From NCBI GenBank assembly GCA_018417955.1, contig JACTVC010000016.1, positions 558,001-622,000 of the forward strand: a DNA stretch of 64,000 bases, read 5' to 3'. The DNA is from Laccaria trichodermophora (Eukaryota; Basidiomycota; Agaricomycetes; Agaricales; Hydnangiaceae). Made by a program: the position numbers and the translations under genes. Below are positions 45,930-58,504 of the stretch, piece after piece (within the stretch, counting starts at the first letter, position 1; each line of letters opens with the position of its first letter). The notes under the pieces are model-generated. The model was not told the origin of the DNA, did no database searches, and saw only the letters and a list, made by a program, of their open reading frames with translations.

Positions 45930-48900
45930 GTCCTTCCCCAATGCAACTGGGCCACTAGTTCTCTTTGGCCGCCCAGTTTCTCCACTCCCGCGAATACAGT
46001 CCCCAGACGAGAGAAAGTGTCACTCCCCAGCCGCTCGATCATCCCTCGATCGCGACACAACCCAAATACATGACCCGCGACGGCTCAGCCTCCTGGAATT
46101 CAACATCTAACCCACTCATTCCCACCCTTCCCAGTCAACATCGGCTCCTCATTCCACTGCGCCTACGACCTCCCTCTCCACAAACCCCCAAAACCGCGTT
46201 GACCACCCAACACCGGCTCAACACACACAGATTCAACACAAGCATCTCCACCCGTTAGTCTTCCGGTCCTTCGAGCGATCAACATGTCCCTTGCGACAGC
46301 GGATCTTCGATCTGGGGATAAACGTCGACTCTTCGGATCTACGATGACTTGGTGTGCGGTGAGGGGGAAGGGGAAGAATGACGATACGCCGTATGCATCT
46401 GAGCTGCGTATCGTGGTGTCAAGATCCTGGTGACAATATGCTACGTGAGGTTGCTCATATGTGGTAGGTTGCAAAATCTGAAGGGAGGGGAAAAAGCCAT
46501 GTCAGGGCAAAGATAGCGTCACGGAGATGGTCTAGGCTTTCGAGAGGTCGATTTGAGGGAAGCAAGTGGGCTGGATGGGATGCACCGTAGTTTTGCCGGA
46601 CAACTCGTGTATCCTCAGCTTGGATTCGGTCGGGGTGACTTCTGTTCACAAATGTACTACGTAGTCTGACCTTATTGGAACAGGAGGAGGTCAGGGCTAC
46701 GACAAAAGGAGCTATTGATGAATGTTACCCACCTCCGAATGGAGATTCGTGGCGGTATTTCACGGAGGTCAAGGTAACATCCAAGTATTTCTTCGAAGTT
46801 GTGGTGGGACTAGAACAAATATAAAGATCAATGGCTAGAGGTGGCGTGAGGGTATTGTGCGTACCCTGTGGTCTACGTGCTCGAGCGGCGTTGGCTGCGA
46901 GTAGTGCATGAGGATTAGGTGCCGCTCGCAGTCCATCTTTACCTGCTTTTGACGGAAATGAGAACCGAACATTTTGGGGGAACGAAACGTCGGGGAATCA
47001 CTGCAACAACATCAACATGTGTTATTTAACGACAGAAGTAACTGTCATACTCACCTCTCGCCCGGCGTACAGCTCCCAACTCGATGTTCATGTGGAGCGC
47101 ATCAAGCGGCCAAAATATACCACCACGAGGGATCTAGAGAGGGAGACACCAACAGTCGTGCTGTTCTGGTAGGCCGTAAGCCGTACAGGTAGTTTGGAGA
47201 TACAAGTCGTTCTTAGAGGAGCAGTGCGAGGATGGAGTTCGTGCAGTTGGGTGGCTGATCGAGAGCACTGGTGTCCTTAAAACCGCGGCTCGACAGCAGT
47301 GTGTCGGGCAGGATATTAACGGGTCCTTCAAGCTTGTAAGGAGCGAGAAAGGTTTGGAAACGTCTAGTAGACTACCACTAGAAGTGTGCTGTAAGTGTCG
47401 TTTAGTCAGTCAAGTAAACGACAAGATACGAAGTCAGAGTCTGACGCACCTTGACTCTAGAAAACGTGTTCCTGCTTAAAATATCGCGATAGCGGCGGCA
47501 AACAACTGCAGGAGCAGTGAAGATGGCGATGTTGTCGACGAGGTTGTGGTGGTTGAAATCCAGAGTTTTGCTGTGGTTGAGAGTATCTGTAAGCCTCGTC
47601 TTCATATAAGTATCCACAACAGTGATATTAACACCTCTGAGACCAGAACGTTCGAAAGAGCCGACGCCTCACACCGCCGACTCCATCGCTTGTCACTCTC
47701 TCGCTCTTTTCGTCCATCTATCCACCAACCTATCCACCAACTCCAGCGTTGCATACTCGAGGATGCCTCACGACGGTCTTCCAGCCTATGGTACCACTGC
47801 TTCATCACCTCAACAAACTCCGCAGAACTTCGCTCCTCGATCGCGTTTCGAACCTATGTCCAGCCGGCCTCAATGCACTTGCACTGTCACATTGGACCTG
47901 TCCAACTTCCGCCCGTTCGTCCTCGCCATTCCTCCTCAAGAATTTGAGAGCGGTGTTGACGATACAGAGTGCAAACGGTTTGCGTTCAACATCACAGAGG
48001 ATCGTTGCTGATGCGATGTCATGTGAGGAATTCATCATACACTCTTTCAACCAGCGTTGGTGGAGAGACCTCCTTCGGAAGACGGCAGCTTGAGGGGATC
48101 GTTGAGAGGCTTTAGGAAAAACCTTGAATCTTGTGGAAGCCGATTGACAGGGAAAAGGGGGAAGTGAGGTACCAGATATGTTCGGCCGCTGAACAGCGCT
48201 GAACTCGACGCTCACTCTCTCAGCCTTTTTTCAAATCTGGTCCGCACTATCGGGCCGTGGATGGCGGGGACCTCGACCCATCTGTCGTCCATTGCCGTCA
48301 TTCCACCAAAACGAAGAAGCCTGCGTCCGCGTCGTCTGAAAGGCACTCCCAATGATCGACATCAGTCAGGGGGACAGTGAGAAGGGACAAGAAAGTCGGT
48401 GGTGGGGGAGCTGTGGAATAGGCATGTTATAAAATTTGAGGGAAATGTGAAGGTCGGCTGTCGTTGAGCGTTGGTTTCATTGAGAAGGAGTGGGGCATGT
48501 GGTTGTGTGAGGGAATACGCTGGGACTTCAGTGCAGCCAGCTGGGTAAATCATCCTTAGCTACCGCCGGTTCGGAAAAGAAAAGACTAGGAACTCACTTT
48601 ACATTCTCTCCATCAGGCAAACCGACGTAAGCGCGGACAATTGTGAGGACTAGACGAATCAAATATATTCGAACCGACCCGCTAAGCCACCGCGCAGCAA
48701 CTCGGGCTTTGAAAAAAAAAAAAAGAGTTTGCAGCTTTAGAAATGGATATTCAGAGAGGGGCGAACTCGACGATGATCCGGCCACTCACTTTGAGAGACC
48801 ATATTGTTAAGACGAAACCAAGAGACGTGTAGATTGCGTACCGTTTTCTACTGAGACTTGACATTGCGCAGCGAAATCTGCCATGACTGCTACGAGAAAC

Positions 48901-49248
48901 AAGGTCAGCCAGGGCCCACGTTCGTCCCCAATAGGCGCGTTCGGCGTTGACAACCGACTTCATTCCTTCGTCGTGAGACCTGCAGGTGCCATACGGAACC
49001 AACACACTGGAAAGTCGAGCCTACTCACCAAAGACAGTAAACTACCGAGGAATGAGAAAGACGAAGAGGAGGACTTAGAGAAGACTGGAGAGTCCGAAAA
49101 GCCCGGGCACGTTTGCAATTGTGTGTAAAAATAGACACAGGCACACCTTCACCTCGTGGCGTGATTGGGGGGTCTGGGTTTTGGCACTATCCTTTCTTTC
49201 ACTCCCCTTCCCTCCCTCATCCTGAACGTCCATCTTTGATATCTCAAT
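45930..49248. repeat. Segmental duplication copy D (5' flank of the second NLR)
   Basis: The longest copy of the dispersed block. Its first part (45930-46480) matches copy B, its middle matches A, B and C, and its last kilobase (48215-49248) matches 1095-2159 up to the NLR start. It retains about 600 bp missing from copy A. Confidence 0.82.
47763..48011 (+). CDS. Small hypothetical protein, 82 aa
   Basis: The frame MPHDGLPAYGTTASSPQQTP ... CTCTVTLDLSNFRPFVLAIP ... FAFNITEDRC ends at TGA 48009-48011. The same frame with substitutions occurs in copy B at 31198 (where a shift garbles the end), so the amino-acid sequence has some conservation. No domain, signal peptide or membrane span is recognised. 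The frame is open 5' as far as 47622. It may be the 5' exon of a larger lost gene, or repeat-derived noise. Confidence 0.3.
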   Translation: MPHDGLPAYGTTASSPQQTPQNFAPRSRFEPMSSRPQCTCTVTLDLSNFRPFVLAIPPQEFESGVDDTECKRFAFNITEDRC

Positions 49249-51042
49249 ATGAGCGGAGCCAGTTTCTTTGCGGGCGCTCACGACTTTGACGTTAACAACA
49301 GCACATTCATTGATGCTAACTTGACTGTGAGTGGAATGTTTAATAAAGGTATCTGTGAGGCAAGTTGACAGCGTTGGATCTGTTGTAGGTCCACATCCAC
49401 GGCAATGAGAGGACGGGGGTCATTCCATTTATGCCAAACCCCAGCACTCGCTTCACTGGGCGTACAGAAGCCATTGTGAAACTCAAGCAGCATTTTTTTT
49501 CCAACCCAAATGATGTAGTTCAGAAGAGAAAGTTTTTCTTGTTATATGGAATGGGGGGTATTGGAAAGACTCAGATTTGCTTAAAGTTTGTTGAGGAAAT
49601 GTCTGACCAGTGAGTATTGTACACCAGTCTGGCCCTACTTGAAAAATTGAATTGTCCCCAGCTTCTCTCAAGTTTTTTGGGTTGATGCATCCTCCTCAGG
49701 TACCATCATACAGGCACTTAAGGGTATTGGTCAGTCTTGTGGATTGGATGGCTCATCTGAGTCTGCTCTCTGGTGGATTGGCTCTCTGAAAGAGAATTAC
49801 ATCCTGATCTTTGACAATGCTGATGTTCTGTCACCTGCTGCACTGGAGGGATATTTCCCACCTGGAGTGTGGGGAAACATTCTGATAACTAGTTGTAATG
49901 CTGCTATGATGACTCTGACTGCACCTCAGAATTCTCTTGAAGTGATTGAAATGGAAGAGAGGGATGCTATTGAACTACTTCTGAAAGCTAGTTGCTTGGA
50001 ATCATCCATGTCAAATGTTCAAATCCAAGCCTCTAAGATTGTAGCAGAGCTCTTCTGCTTTCCTCTTGCTATTGACCAAGCTGGTGCTTATATTGCTTCT
50101 GGGGCCACCACTATTGGAGAGTACTTAGCAAAATATTCAGAGCACCGAAAAACATTATTATCTCATTCTGAATTCACTGGAGCTTCTAAGTATAACAGAA
50201 CTGTCTATGAAACTTGGGAGCTATCATACAAAGAAATTCAACAAAGGGCTAAATCAGATGATTCTTACAAGGCCAATGCAGCCAACAGTGCATTGCTACT
50301 TCTAGAATTATTTCCTTTTTTCCATCATGAGGGAATACCTGAGGACATCTTTTCTTATGCTGCCCTTTCAGAAGAAGAAGAAACTCCTATGTCACATTTA
50401 CCCCTTGCCAATTCACTGCTGGACCGAAGACTACTTCCTCTTTGTGAGATGGGTACTTGGGATAATTTCATTTTTAGAGAGGGAATTCGATCATTGCTGT
50501 CTTTTTCTTTAATCAAAAGGGGCCTATCTGATAGTGTGTATGCAATGCATCCACTGGTTCATACCTGGGGCAGGGACAGATTGACTTTTAATGAGAGGAA
50601 ACAATGTTGCTCAATGGTGTATGTCATGTTGTCTTGTTCACTAAAATGGAATGCAGACCAGCCATATGGATTCCAGAGGACCTTGGTAACACATGTGAGA
50701 GCTAATATGGAGTATTACAAGTCAGAAGGCAATCAGAATATTATCAGTTACATGGATGATGCTTATGAAAAATTTGGGTGGCTGTTGAGGGAACAAGGAT
50801 ATTCAAAAGAAGCAGAAACCTTAGAGGTTGAAGTTTTAGATAAAAGGAACAAAATGCTTGGAGTGGAACATGCAGATACAATCAATGCCATGGAACAGTA
50901 CTTTACACTCCCACTGCTTGTCCGACGGACTTTCATCGGACCCTGCCATTTCCGATGGACTCAGCAGACAGTCCATTGGAAGTCCGTTGGAGTCTGTTGG
51001 AAATGGTTGGATTCCGCTACTAGTCCAGGCAAAGTCCAGTGA
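49249..51042 (+). pseudogene. Second NB-ARC NLR copy, TPR tail lost
   Basis: Paralogue of the gene at 2160. Exons 49249-49326, 49389-49609 and 49662-51042 (introns 62 and 52 nt) give about 559 residues. The N-terminal module (FFAGAHDF...NNSTF), P-loop GMGGIGKT, Walker B ILIFDNAD and MHPLVHTWGR are kept. The RNBS-B arginine is cysteine (ILITSCN, codon 49894-49896) where the intact copy has ILITSRN. The frame enters the first TPR (MLGVEHADTINAME) and at 50896 runs into a repeat element, which supplies about 47 unrelated C-terminal residues before the stop. It could still make a TPR-less NB-ARC protein, but the missing sensor and altered motif make a pseudogene or a regulatory decoy more likely than a receptor. 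Confidence 0.85.
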
Positions 51043-51235
51043 AAGTCTGCTCAAGCCACTTAGAAGCAAGAAATGGTTGGACTGGCCGGATTTTGTGTCC
51101 ATTGGACGTCCGCCGGACTTCTGCTGGATTTCCGATGGACAGAGGCAGAAACCAGTAATACTTGCTAAGTCATCAGTTTGCTGGACTTCCGCTGGACTTC
51201 CGACGGACTTCCGATGGACTTCTAAGCAAAAAAGG
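50896..51235. mobile_element. Truncated non-autonomous element inserted in the second NLR
   Basis: Begins CAGTACTTTACACTCCCACTG, the left end seen at 12556 and 17284, and consists of CCGATGGACTT/AAGTCCGTTGG words. The sequence tgctaagt(c/a)atcagtttgc occurs twice near its right side (about 51161 and 51248). No matching right end or TSD was found, so it is truncated or rearranged. Confidence 0.65.
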
Positions 51236-51343
51236 TACATCAGAGTGCTAAGTAATCAGTTTGCAATTTTTATAAGTGTACATTTAATAATTCAATAGTG
51301 GGGTTTGAAACTTGTTAAGTAGAGTTTATATACATGTTTTACT

Positions 51344-53639
51344 TACTCAGCTTCATCATCTTCAGTATCATCACCTTCCTCTTCCTGCATCACTTTAGCT
51401 GCTTTTTTGGCTTGGCGGGCAATAACTTTTCTAGTGTGATAAGAAAGCATTGTGTGAATAAACCAGTTGTAGTTTTGAGGTGTCATTCTCTTGAGGACTG
51501 ATTCAAAACCTCCAAGCCATGCATTGAGTTGTTCACAGGCCTATTATTGGTTTATTAGTTTATCAATATTACAAATATTCAAATTAGGTTTACCTGAGTA
51601 TTAAATGCTCGTTTGTCATATGTTGATCCATCAGAAGCTATGGCTTTTATAACTAAATTTGGAGCAGACCCATCTGTGGGAGCTGGATTACACCATTTTC
51701 AACAAAGAACATCTTCTTTCCAATGTTTCTCATAGTGAAAAGTATCAACTATCAATCGTGTTGTTTCTGACCACTCATCCCAGTGACCTTGTGCAGCCAT
51801 ATGTTTAAGCACTTTACAAGCTTTATCAATGCAAATATAATCTGGACATGATTCCTTTGTAGGATAAACCTTCTTCATAAAGGCCAGAATGTTTGACTCT
51901 GACTCTGATTTGGCAAATTTTGCCCATGCTTCAACAACACCACATGGACAACAAATTGTTTCAACACAATAAAATGTTGCAGGACCAAAAAAGTGCTTTA
52001 ATTTTTTGGGTTCTGGAGCTGGCTGGTCATGTGGCTGAACTTCACGCTCAGATCTAGGATTCCACTCTAGATTTTCTTGCTGGCGGTTCAACATTCTTTT
52101 TGATCCTGCCAAACTTGCAGCTTAGTGATCCAGCAGGTATTTATTCCAAACACTTTGATGAGCTGCACAGGCCTTTGTGGGGCGAACCAAGGTCTCTGTG
52201 CAATCTCTAACACGACAGCGATTGCCAAACTCATGTTCATGTACTCGACACAAGGCACCTCCTCGATAATTAAGTAGATCACCAATGCAACCATCAGCAG
52301 CACAATGCTTTGTGCCATTAACCATTCCATCAATTACTCTCATGGTTACATTCCGCATCTGAACTGTGTTCTGTGCAGAAGTGGAAGGATCATTATTTGG
52401 GTTCAAAACCACATCTGATGTTGCTCGATATGGTTGTGAACACTCAGCACATGCATGACCTTTAGCTGGTTGAATTAAACCATCATTTCCTAAAGCTGCA
52501 AAAGCTTCTTCTGTTACTTCCTCTATTGATGATACATCTCGAGTGACAAAATCAACCCCTGATATTTCAGATGCCTGCTGGATAGATTCCTGCATGAAAG
52601 CAGCCCACACCTGGCAGCGAGACAGTGTGATACAGTCATTGCCATAAGTGTCATTGAAATAATTTCCCCAGCCAGATGTAGATGCATGAAGATGATATAT
52701 TCCATTCATCACTGAAGATGAAAACTTGCGGTCAACCCAAAGCTTCTGGCCAATTTTAATATACGATGCAGAGTTCAGATATAATTGCATAGCTTCAGTA
52801 TTCACAGTTGAAGCTGTACATTCATGATCTGCATAATAAATAGTTTCACAGTTGTTACAATATCCAGAAAGCAACTGAACATTTTTAAAGACCTCTGTGC
52901 CTTTGATTAAAGTCACTCTTGGGATATGGCGTGTTTGGGTATTTTGTTTTAAAAAACATTGCCCACAGCCTGCAGTTAAACAGACAGAAGAGTTTGGGCA
53001 AATCAACAGTGCTGGTTGAATGGAACTGTGTGATATGTGCTTCAAAGTACCAGTGAATTTTTGTTTATTATTGTATGGGTAAAGGCCCAATAAATGTGAG
53101 AATCCACCAAGTTTCACAGTTAATGATGAAACATTACTCTCTCTAGCAGTTGCATTTTTAAACATGGATAGCTCATGTTCTGAGAATAGGGTTTCTGCAT
53201 CATTGTCACCAAGTTGTTCAATAATTGCACGTGCTAAACACTTAATCCATGATGTTGCCTTAGGTCCAGGGTTTTGTTTAAAATGGAGAGAGAGAAGCTC
53301 TGTATTGTTGGTCATTGACAGCAACATCATGAAAACTGTTGGCAGAGATATTTTTTCACCAAAGTTGTTGATAATGAAGTCACTAAAGTCTTGAAAGCTT
53401 ATGTCTGGGAATGGAGCAGACTGTGGGCTTGCTAAGACATGTGGAATCAAGAATGTCATCCACAAAAGCAGAGCTAACTGAGAACTCAGTCCAGTGAGAG
53501 CAATCATGTAGACCAAAAAGCTCAAGTTGCCAGCAAGACCATCCAGATAATAGGAAAGAACCAGTGCACCCAAAAGACCGAAAAGATTCAAACTACTGTA
53601 CAAATGAAAGTCATGAGAAATACACAGATGGTAGTACAA
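51344..53639 (-). pseudogene. CxC5/CxC6 KDZ-transposase-type gene, two nonsense codons
   Basis: Minus-strand gene whose N-terminal 505 codons (53639-52122) carry a CxC5-like cysteine cluster (CPNSSVCLTAGCGQCF, then GYCNNCETIYYADHEC) and a CxC6-like cluster (HCAADGCIGDLLNYRGGALC ... CRVRDCTETLVRPTKAC). In the same frame follows a catalytic-like part (FYCVETICCPCGVVEAWAKF, PDYICIDKACKVLKHM, TTRLIVDTFHYEKHW). After a 53-nt intron (51541-51593) it ends with CEQLNAWLGGFESVLKRMTP and an acidic tail, TAA at 51344. In-frame TAA (52122-52124) and TGA (51699-51701, in C-x-KWCNPAP where arginine fits) break it. These clusters accompany KDZ (Kyakuja-Dileera-Zisupton) transposons of fungi. The family assignment comes from motif memory. 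Confidence 0.8.
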
Positions 53640-53669
53640 AGATAAGACCTGTCAAGGTTAGCATACTTA

Positions 53670-56249
53670 CTATTTGCGCTTGGAAGATCCACTCTTGGAA
53701 GTGGCCACCTTCTTAGCAGATCCAGCAGCCTTCTTTGATGTAGATGCTTTCTTGGATGTGCTAGAAGTCGCTGCAGATGCATCCTTTGCTGCTCCTTTCT
53801 TCGGCTTAACCAACGATCCTCCATTCTGCACCCATGCAAGAAGCTCTGCAAAGTGATATGCCTTCAACTTCACCCCAAACAACTCTTCCATCTCCATACA
53901 TTCCTCTTCATCACTCAGCCACTTTACCATCTCTGGATACTCTGCTACATGAGGAAAAGTCTTGGTCCAAAAGTCATGCCAAGTCGATTTGCCAATGAAG
54001 AGATTTGGAATGTCTCTACCGACGGGCAGTCTAAGTCCACCTGGCCAAGTCCCATCCTTCTGCATCTTCTTGAATTTCTTCTCAGCCTCAAGAAGAGCAA
54101 GGTATCGAGTGTAATGCTCCTGAAGTTTTAGAGCATTACCAGTATGGCGTAAGGCTACTGGAATCTCAAGAGCATCTGCCATTGCAGTTTGCTCTTGGGT
54201 GAAGTGAAATCGAACACCTGGGAGCTGAGCAGAGGCAGAGGCGACAGGAACAGATTGGCTAGTGGTAGCAGGAATAGGAAGACCAGCACTAGCAGCAGAG
54301 GTAACAACAGTAGTAGATGAGACACTCGGTAAAGCGAAGTTGCTCTGTGGAATTATTAAATGACCAATCAGCAAGTAAAATAAAAATAATTACCAAAAGA
54401 ATTTGAAGGACTGGCTTGTTATTTTCTGTGTGCCAGGTGATCTCTTCATCTCCATCAACAGAAGTAATCTCTTCAAAAGAGCCCAAAAGAGTCCAGATAA
54501 TGTCATAAACAAAAATAGTATATTCTATTCCAACCAATAATGTCAGAATATCTGTATGAATTAAGATAATACAACTTACCAGAATTCTTGATGGTAGGCC
54601 ATTTTTTCCCAAGACCATCGAAAAGAGGTTTAGACATATGAGTGACCGCCACCATTTTTTGAAAGGATGGAGGTGTTTCAGTAGGCACAACAGTAGATGG
54701 GTCATTGCTGGAAATATAAACCATGACCTTGCCTTTCTGTTGTAATGCAGGCAGATCGATGATGGGATCATCACCAAAGCCATAGGTATTCCCAACAGCA
54801 TTGCCACGTGCAAATCCACCTTGAGATTAAATTTTTAAAAAAATACCTGATAGATGCAATTAAACTTACCAATTGTCTTGCTAGCACCTTGAAGGTCTGC
54901 AAGAGTGACAGCCATTTCTAAAATTAAGAAACAGATTAGAAAATTTTGAATTCTAACTTAAATCAATCTACTCACCCTCTGAAGTGGTTACTTCAATGGT
55001 GTTTGCCATTGCAGCAGTTGCAACAGAGACAGTTGTCTCCACCACAGTTCCAACCTTGTTGATGTCCACCATCTCAACATCTTGATCAACATCTGCATCT
55101 TTGACTTCGCCTGCATCCTCAACATTGCTACCTGACTCCTTGTCCTTCTCCCCCTCAACTTCATCATCATCTCCACCCTCCTCTTCACCCTCATCCCCAC
55201 CCTCCTCTTCACCATCTTTGTCATCCTCATCCTCACCCTCATCTCCACCCTCATCTCCACCCTCATCTTCACCATCTTCTTCACCCTCATCTTCACCCTC
55301 ATCTTCACCATCACCCTGATCACCACTCTCACTCCCACTCCCACTCACTTCTCCAATATTTGCCATGTCTCTTCCCTTTCCTTTGTCCTTCACCTTGTCA
55401 TCTGTCATACCCTCTTCAGCAGACATCTCTCCCTCTGGAACTTCAGTTACACGCTGACAAGGAGTCTTTACTGCAGCTGGTGCTTGCTTTTCGATGATAG
55501 TCTGAAGCCTGAAAAAGTAAATTGGTAAATCTCAAAAAATATAATTTGATAAAATGTTCTTACTCATTGGTGGTAGCCTCTTCGACAGGCCTAGGAGGTG
55601 GAGCTATAGTTGCTCCACTATCAAGTAAAATCTTCTGAGTTCTGCATCAAATTAATAGGTGATCAAAATTTAAATGTAATAAATATACTAACTTAGTAAG
55701 ATGATCTGCAGCTGCCTTTTCAGCTGCAGCCTTTACAGAACTAGCCCTCGAAGTCCTAACAAAGATTGGTAAACAACTCATTGAGTTCAAATAGAAAAAA
55801 ATTAAATTAAACGCTTATGGAGTAGATTGGCCTGCAGCTGCCTTTTCAACTGCAGCCTTTACAGGTTTGGCACTAGATTTCCTACAAAAATTGGTAAGCA
55901 AATAACCAAGCTAGGATAGAAAAAAAAATGTACGCAATTCCCTTCTTTCCCTTCTTTCCAGCAGCTTTGCTATGGAGAGGTCTACTTCAGCAATAAATTC
56001 AGAGATATTGAATTTTTCTTACTTGTTTCCCTTGTTCCCTTTCTTTCCTGTAGCTCCACCTTCATTATCTTCACCCTCACCTCCAGTCTCACCCACTTCA
56101 CTGTCCATGGCAACCTTCTTGGCAGCTGGTTCCACAGAGGCATCAACAGATGATGCAGCACGCTTTCTGGCACTCCTACGAGACTTAGGAGGGGACTTAG
56201 GAGGCGAGGTGGGAACATTAGCAGAGTTCTTGGAAGTCCTGGGAGGCAT
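53670..56249 (-). CDS. Multi-exon acidic protein paired with the KDZ-type gene
   Basis: Starts at 56249 (MPPRTSKNSANVPTSPPKSP) and ends with TAG at 53670-53672, 31 bp before the KDZ-type frame begins on the same strand. It appears to have at least eight short exons: a basic N-terminus, small lysine/alanine exons near 55840 and 55720 that resemble each other (AAVEKAAA and AAAEKAAAD), a 150-residue aspartate/glutamate-rich block (55426-54980), then a conserved-looking region (VALRHTGNALKLQEHYTRYL, DIPNLFIGKSTWHDFWTKTF) and a serine/lysine-rich tail (54374-53670). No catalytic motif is recognised. Its tight spacing suggests it belongs to the same element as the KDZ-type gene. Exon junctions are approximate. 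Confidence 0.6.
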
Positions 56250-56479
56250 AGTAAGCAAGGAGTTAACTCAGATGTTCTTAGATGGTGGTGGATGAAGGAA
56301 GAGATAAGAAACAAGGAACTTGTCAAGTCCACTTGTCATTACATAAGCATTTCTCACCACTTCAAAGTTCACAAAAAAATCATAAGTCCAAGTTGCAAAG
56401 AAATTTTTACTTGCGAAAATACAAACTATGTACACATACGAAAGAAACTATCTACCAGATGTATGTAACTCTCCTAAAA

Positions 56480-56970
56480 GGGAGTGTGTACGTAAGGTGG
56501 GGCACAAAACGATACAGGAGGGAAGTGGAAGTAGGTGTGTTCGCGAAACGATGTTGGGTGTGAAGGGCGTTGGGCGTGAAATGCACGCTATTAGCAAAAT
56601 GGGTGGGAACAGGGACAGAAGAGCGTGTGGGTGCAAAACGACATGGGCAGAGTGTTGAAGTGGGGTGGGCGTTGGGTGCAAAACGATGGGGAGTGGGCGC
56701 CGTGAGCAAAATGGGATGGGGACGGGGACAGAAAAGTGTTTGGGGGCTGTGCGTGAAACAACAGTGGGCGCTGTGAGCAAAACGAATGGGAAACGGGGAC
56801 AGAAAAGCGATGGGGTGCGAAACACCATGAGCGGGGTGCTTGAGTGGGTGGGCGTTGGCCGCAAAACAATGGGGGGGGTGGGCGCTATTAGTAAAACAGA
56901 TGGGAAAGGGGAAGGAAAAGCGTTTTGGGGGCTGGGTGGGCGCAAAACGACGGGGAGTGGGCGCTGTCAG
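56480..56970 (+). repeat. G-rich degenerate minisatellite
   Basis: Repeated gtgggcgctgtgagcaaaac, gcaaaacgatgggg and ggggacagaaaagcg words with a period of roughly 50-60 bases; no coding signal. Confidence 0.75.
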
Positions 56971-57039
56971 CAGACTAGTAGCTGCATTCTACATCGATGC
57001 ATTTATGGCAGCTGCCGTGGCAAAACTTGATCAGCTACC

Positions 57040-57440
57040 GTGAATGAATGAAATGCATTTTCATTCAATACGGCACCTGTTTCATTCAAGATAATTCATT
57101 CTGTTTCATTCATTCCTGGCGACGATTTCATTCATTCCTGGCAATGATTTCATTCATTTCATTTCATTCTTTCACGGCACCTGTTTCATTCCTTCCTGGC
57201 GACGATTTCATTCATTTCTGGCAATGATTTCATTCATTCACGGCAATGATTTCATTCATTCCTGGCAATGATTTCATTCATTTCATTTCATTCTTTCACG
57301 GCACCTGTTTCATTCATTCCTGGTGACAATTTCATTCATTTCTGGCAATGATTTCATTCATTCACAGCAACGATTTCATTCATTCACGGCAACTACTTCA
57401 TTTTTTATTTCATTCCACCACGGCAACTGTTTCACTCATT
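57040..57440. repeat. Left subterminal array of AATGAATGAAATC-type words
   Basis: Tandem ~22-bp units (cattcctggcaatgatttcatt and variants); mirrored at about 61555-61950 and, diverged, in the 15043 element. Confidence 0.9.
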
Positions 57441-57452
57441 GCTTTACAGTGG

Positions 57453-57960
57453 TTGTGCTCACTGTTGGTGACGACGTCAGGCACTGTTTTCAGGGTCCAG
57501 GGCGCATTTCCAAATAAGGAAATATGCGCTTTTTCCAAATGAAAAATAGCAATAAAATAGGGTAAAAATCAGAAAAGAATGGGGGATGGTGCTCACTGTT
57601 AGTGATGACATCAGGGTCTGTTTTCAGGGTCCAGGGCACATTGACAAATATGGTAGAATAGCTGGAAAATAGCCAAAAAATCAGAAAAAAATGGAGGATG
57701 GTGCTCACTGTTGGTGATGACATTGGGGTTGTTTTCAGGGACCAGGGTGCATTGCCAAATATAGTAATATATCCAAAAATAGCCAAAAAATCAGGAAAAA
57801 AATGGCAGGGTGGTGCTCACTATTGGTGATGACATTGGGGTTGTTTTCAGGGTCCGGAGTACATTTCCAAATATGGTAATATATCCAAAAATAGCCAGAA
57901 AATAGCAGAAAATAGCAGAAAATTTGGAAAAACATATGAATGGTGTACAGAACATCAGGC
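57453..57960. repeat. ~110-130-bp tandem units in the left arm
   Basis: gtgctcactgttggtgatgac begins units near 57458, 57590, 57701 and 57811, each continuing with a ttttcagggtccagggcac-type phrase. Mirrored at about 61031-61538. The open frames here are repeat-derived. Confidence 0.85.
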
Positions 57961-58504
57961 ACTGCCTTCAGGGTCCATCCCAAAAGGGAAATATGACCTG
58001 GTTTGACTAAAAGTGAAGAAAAGCAAGATGAGAATGATTTTACCTATCAGGGTCCATGTAATGGGATGTTGGGATGATGGTCACATGACCAATTACCAAA
58101 AATGGTCAAAAATGAAAGTTGTAGCCCTACACTGTAGCTTCCTGAATCTGTTTGAATTATGTTCTGAAGTGCTCCCATTGTGGAGATAGAATTTCAAAAG
58201 CGTCGCGTTTTTTTTTTGTTTTTTGTGTTTTTCTCCATAAAAACAAAACCAAATAACATGATTTCAGTATATTTAGAAAGCTAAAAGAAAGGGCTACAAT
58301 TATTGCATTGTGGGAAAAATGACCAAAAAAGGAAGGTGCATGCCCTACAGATACAGACTACCAAGTTTACTGATAGACTACAAAAAAGTCGGACTTAGAC
58401 TACATAGTTTACTGATTGATACATACAAAAGACTACAGAAGTTTATAGACTACCAAGTTTACTGATATACTATAAAAGTCAGACCCAGACTACAAAAGCT
58501 TGGA

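Noticed and set aside
55101..55319. Serine/proline-rich plus-strand frame
   Set aside because: Antisense of the Asp/Glu-rich block of the minus-strand gene.
57490..57786. 98-codon frames repeated identically in both arms of the palindrome
   Set aside because: They encode translations of tandem repeat units; identity only reflects the palindrome.
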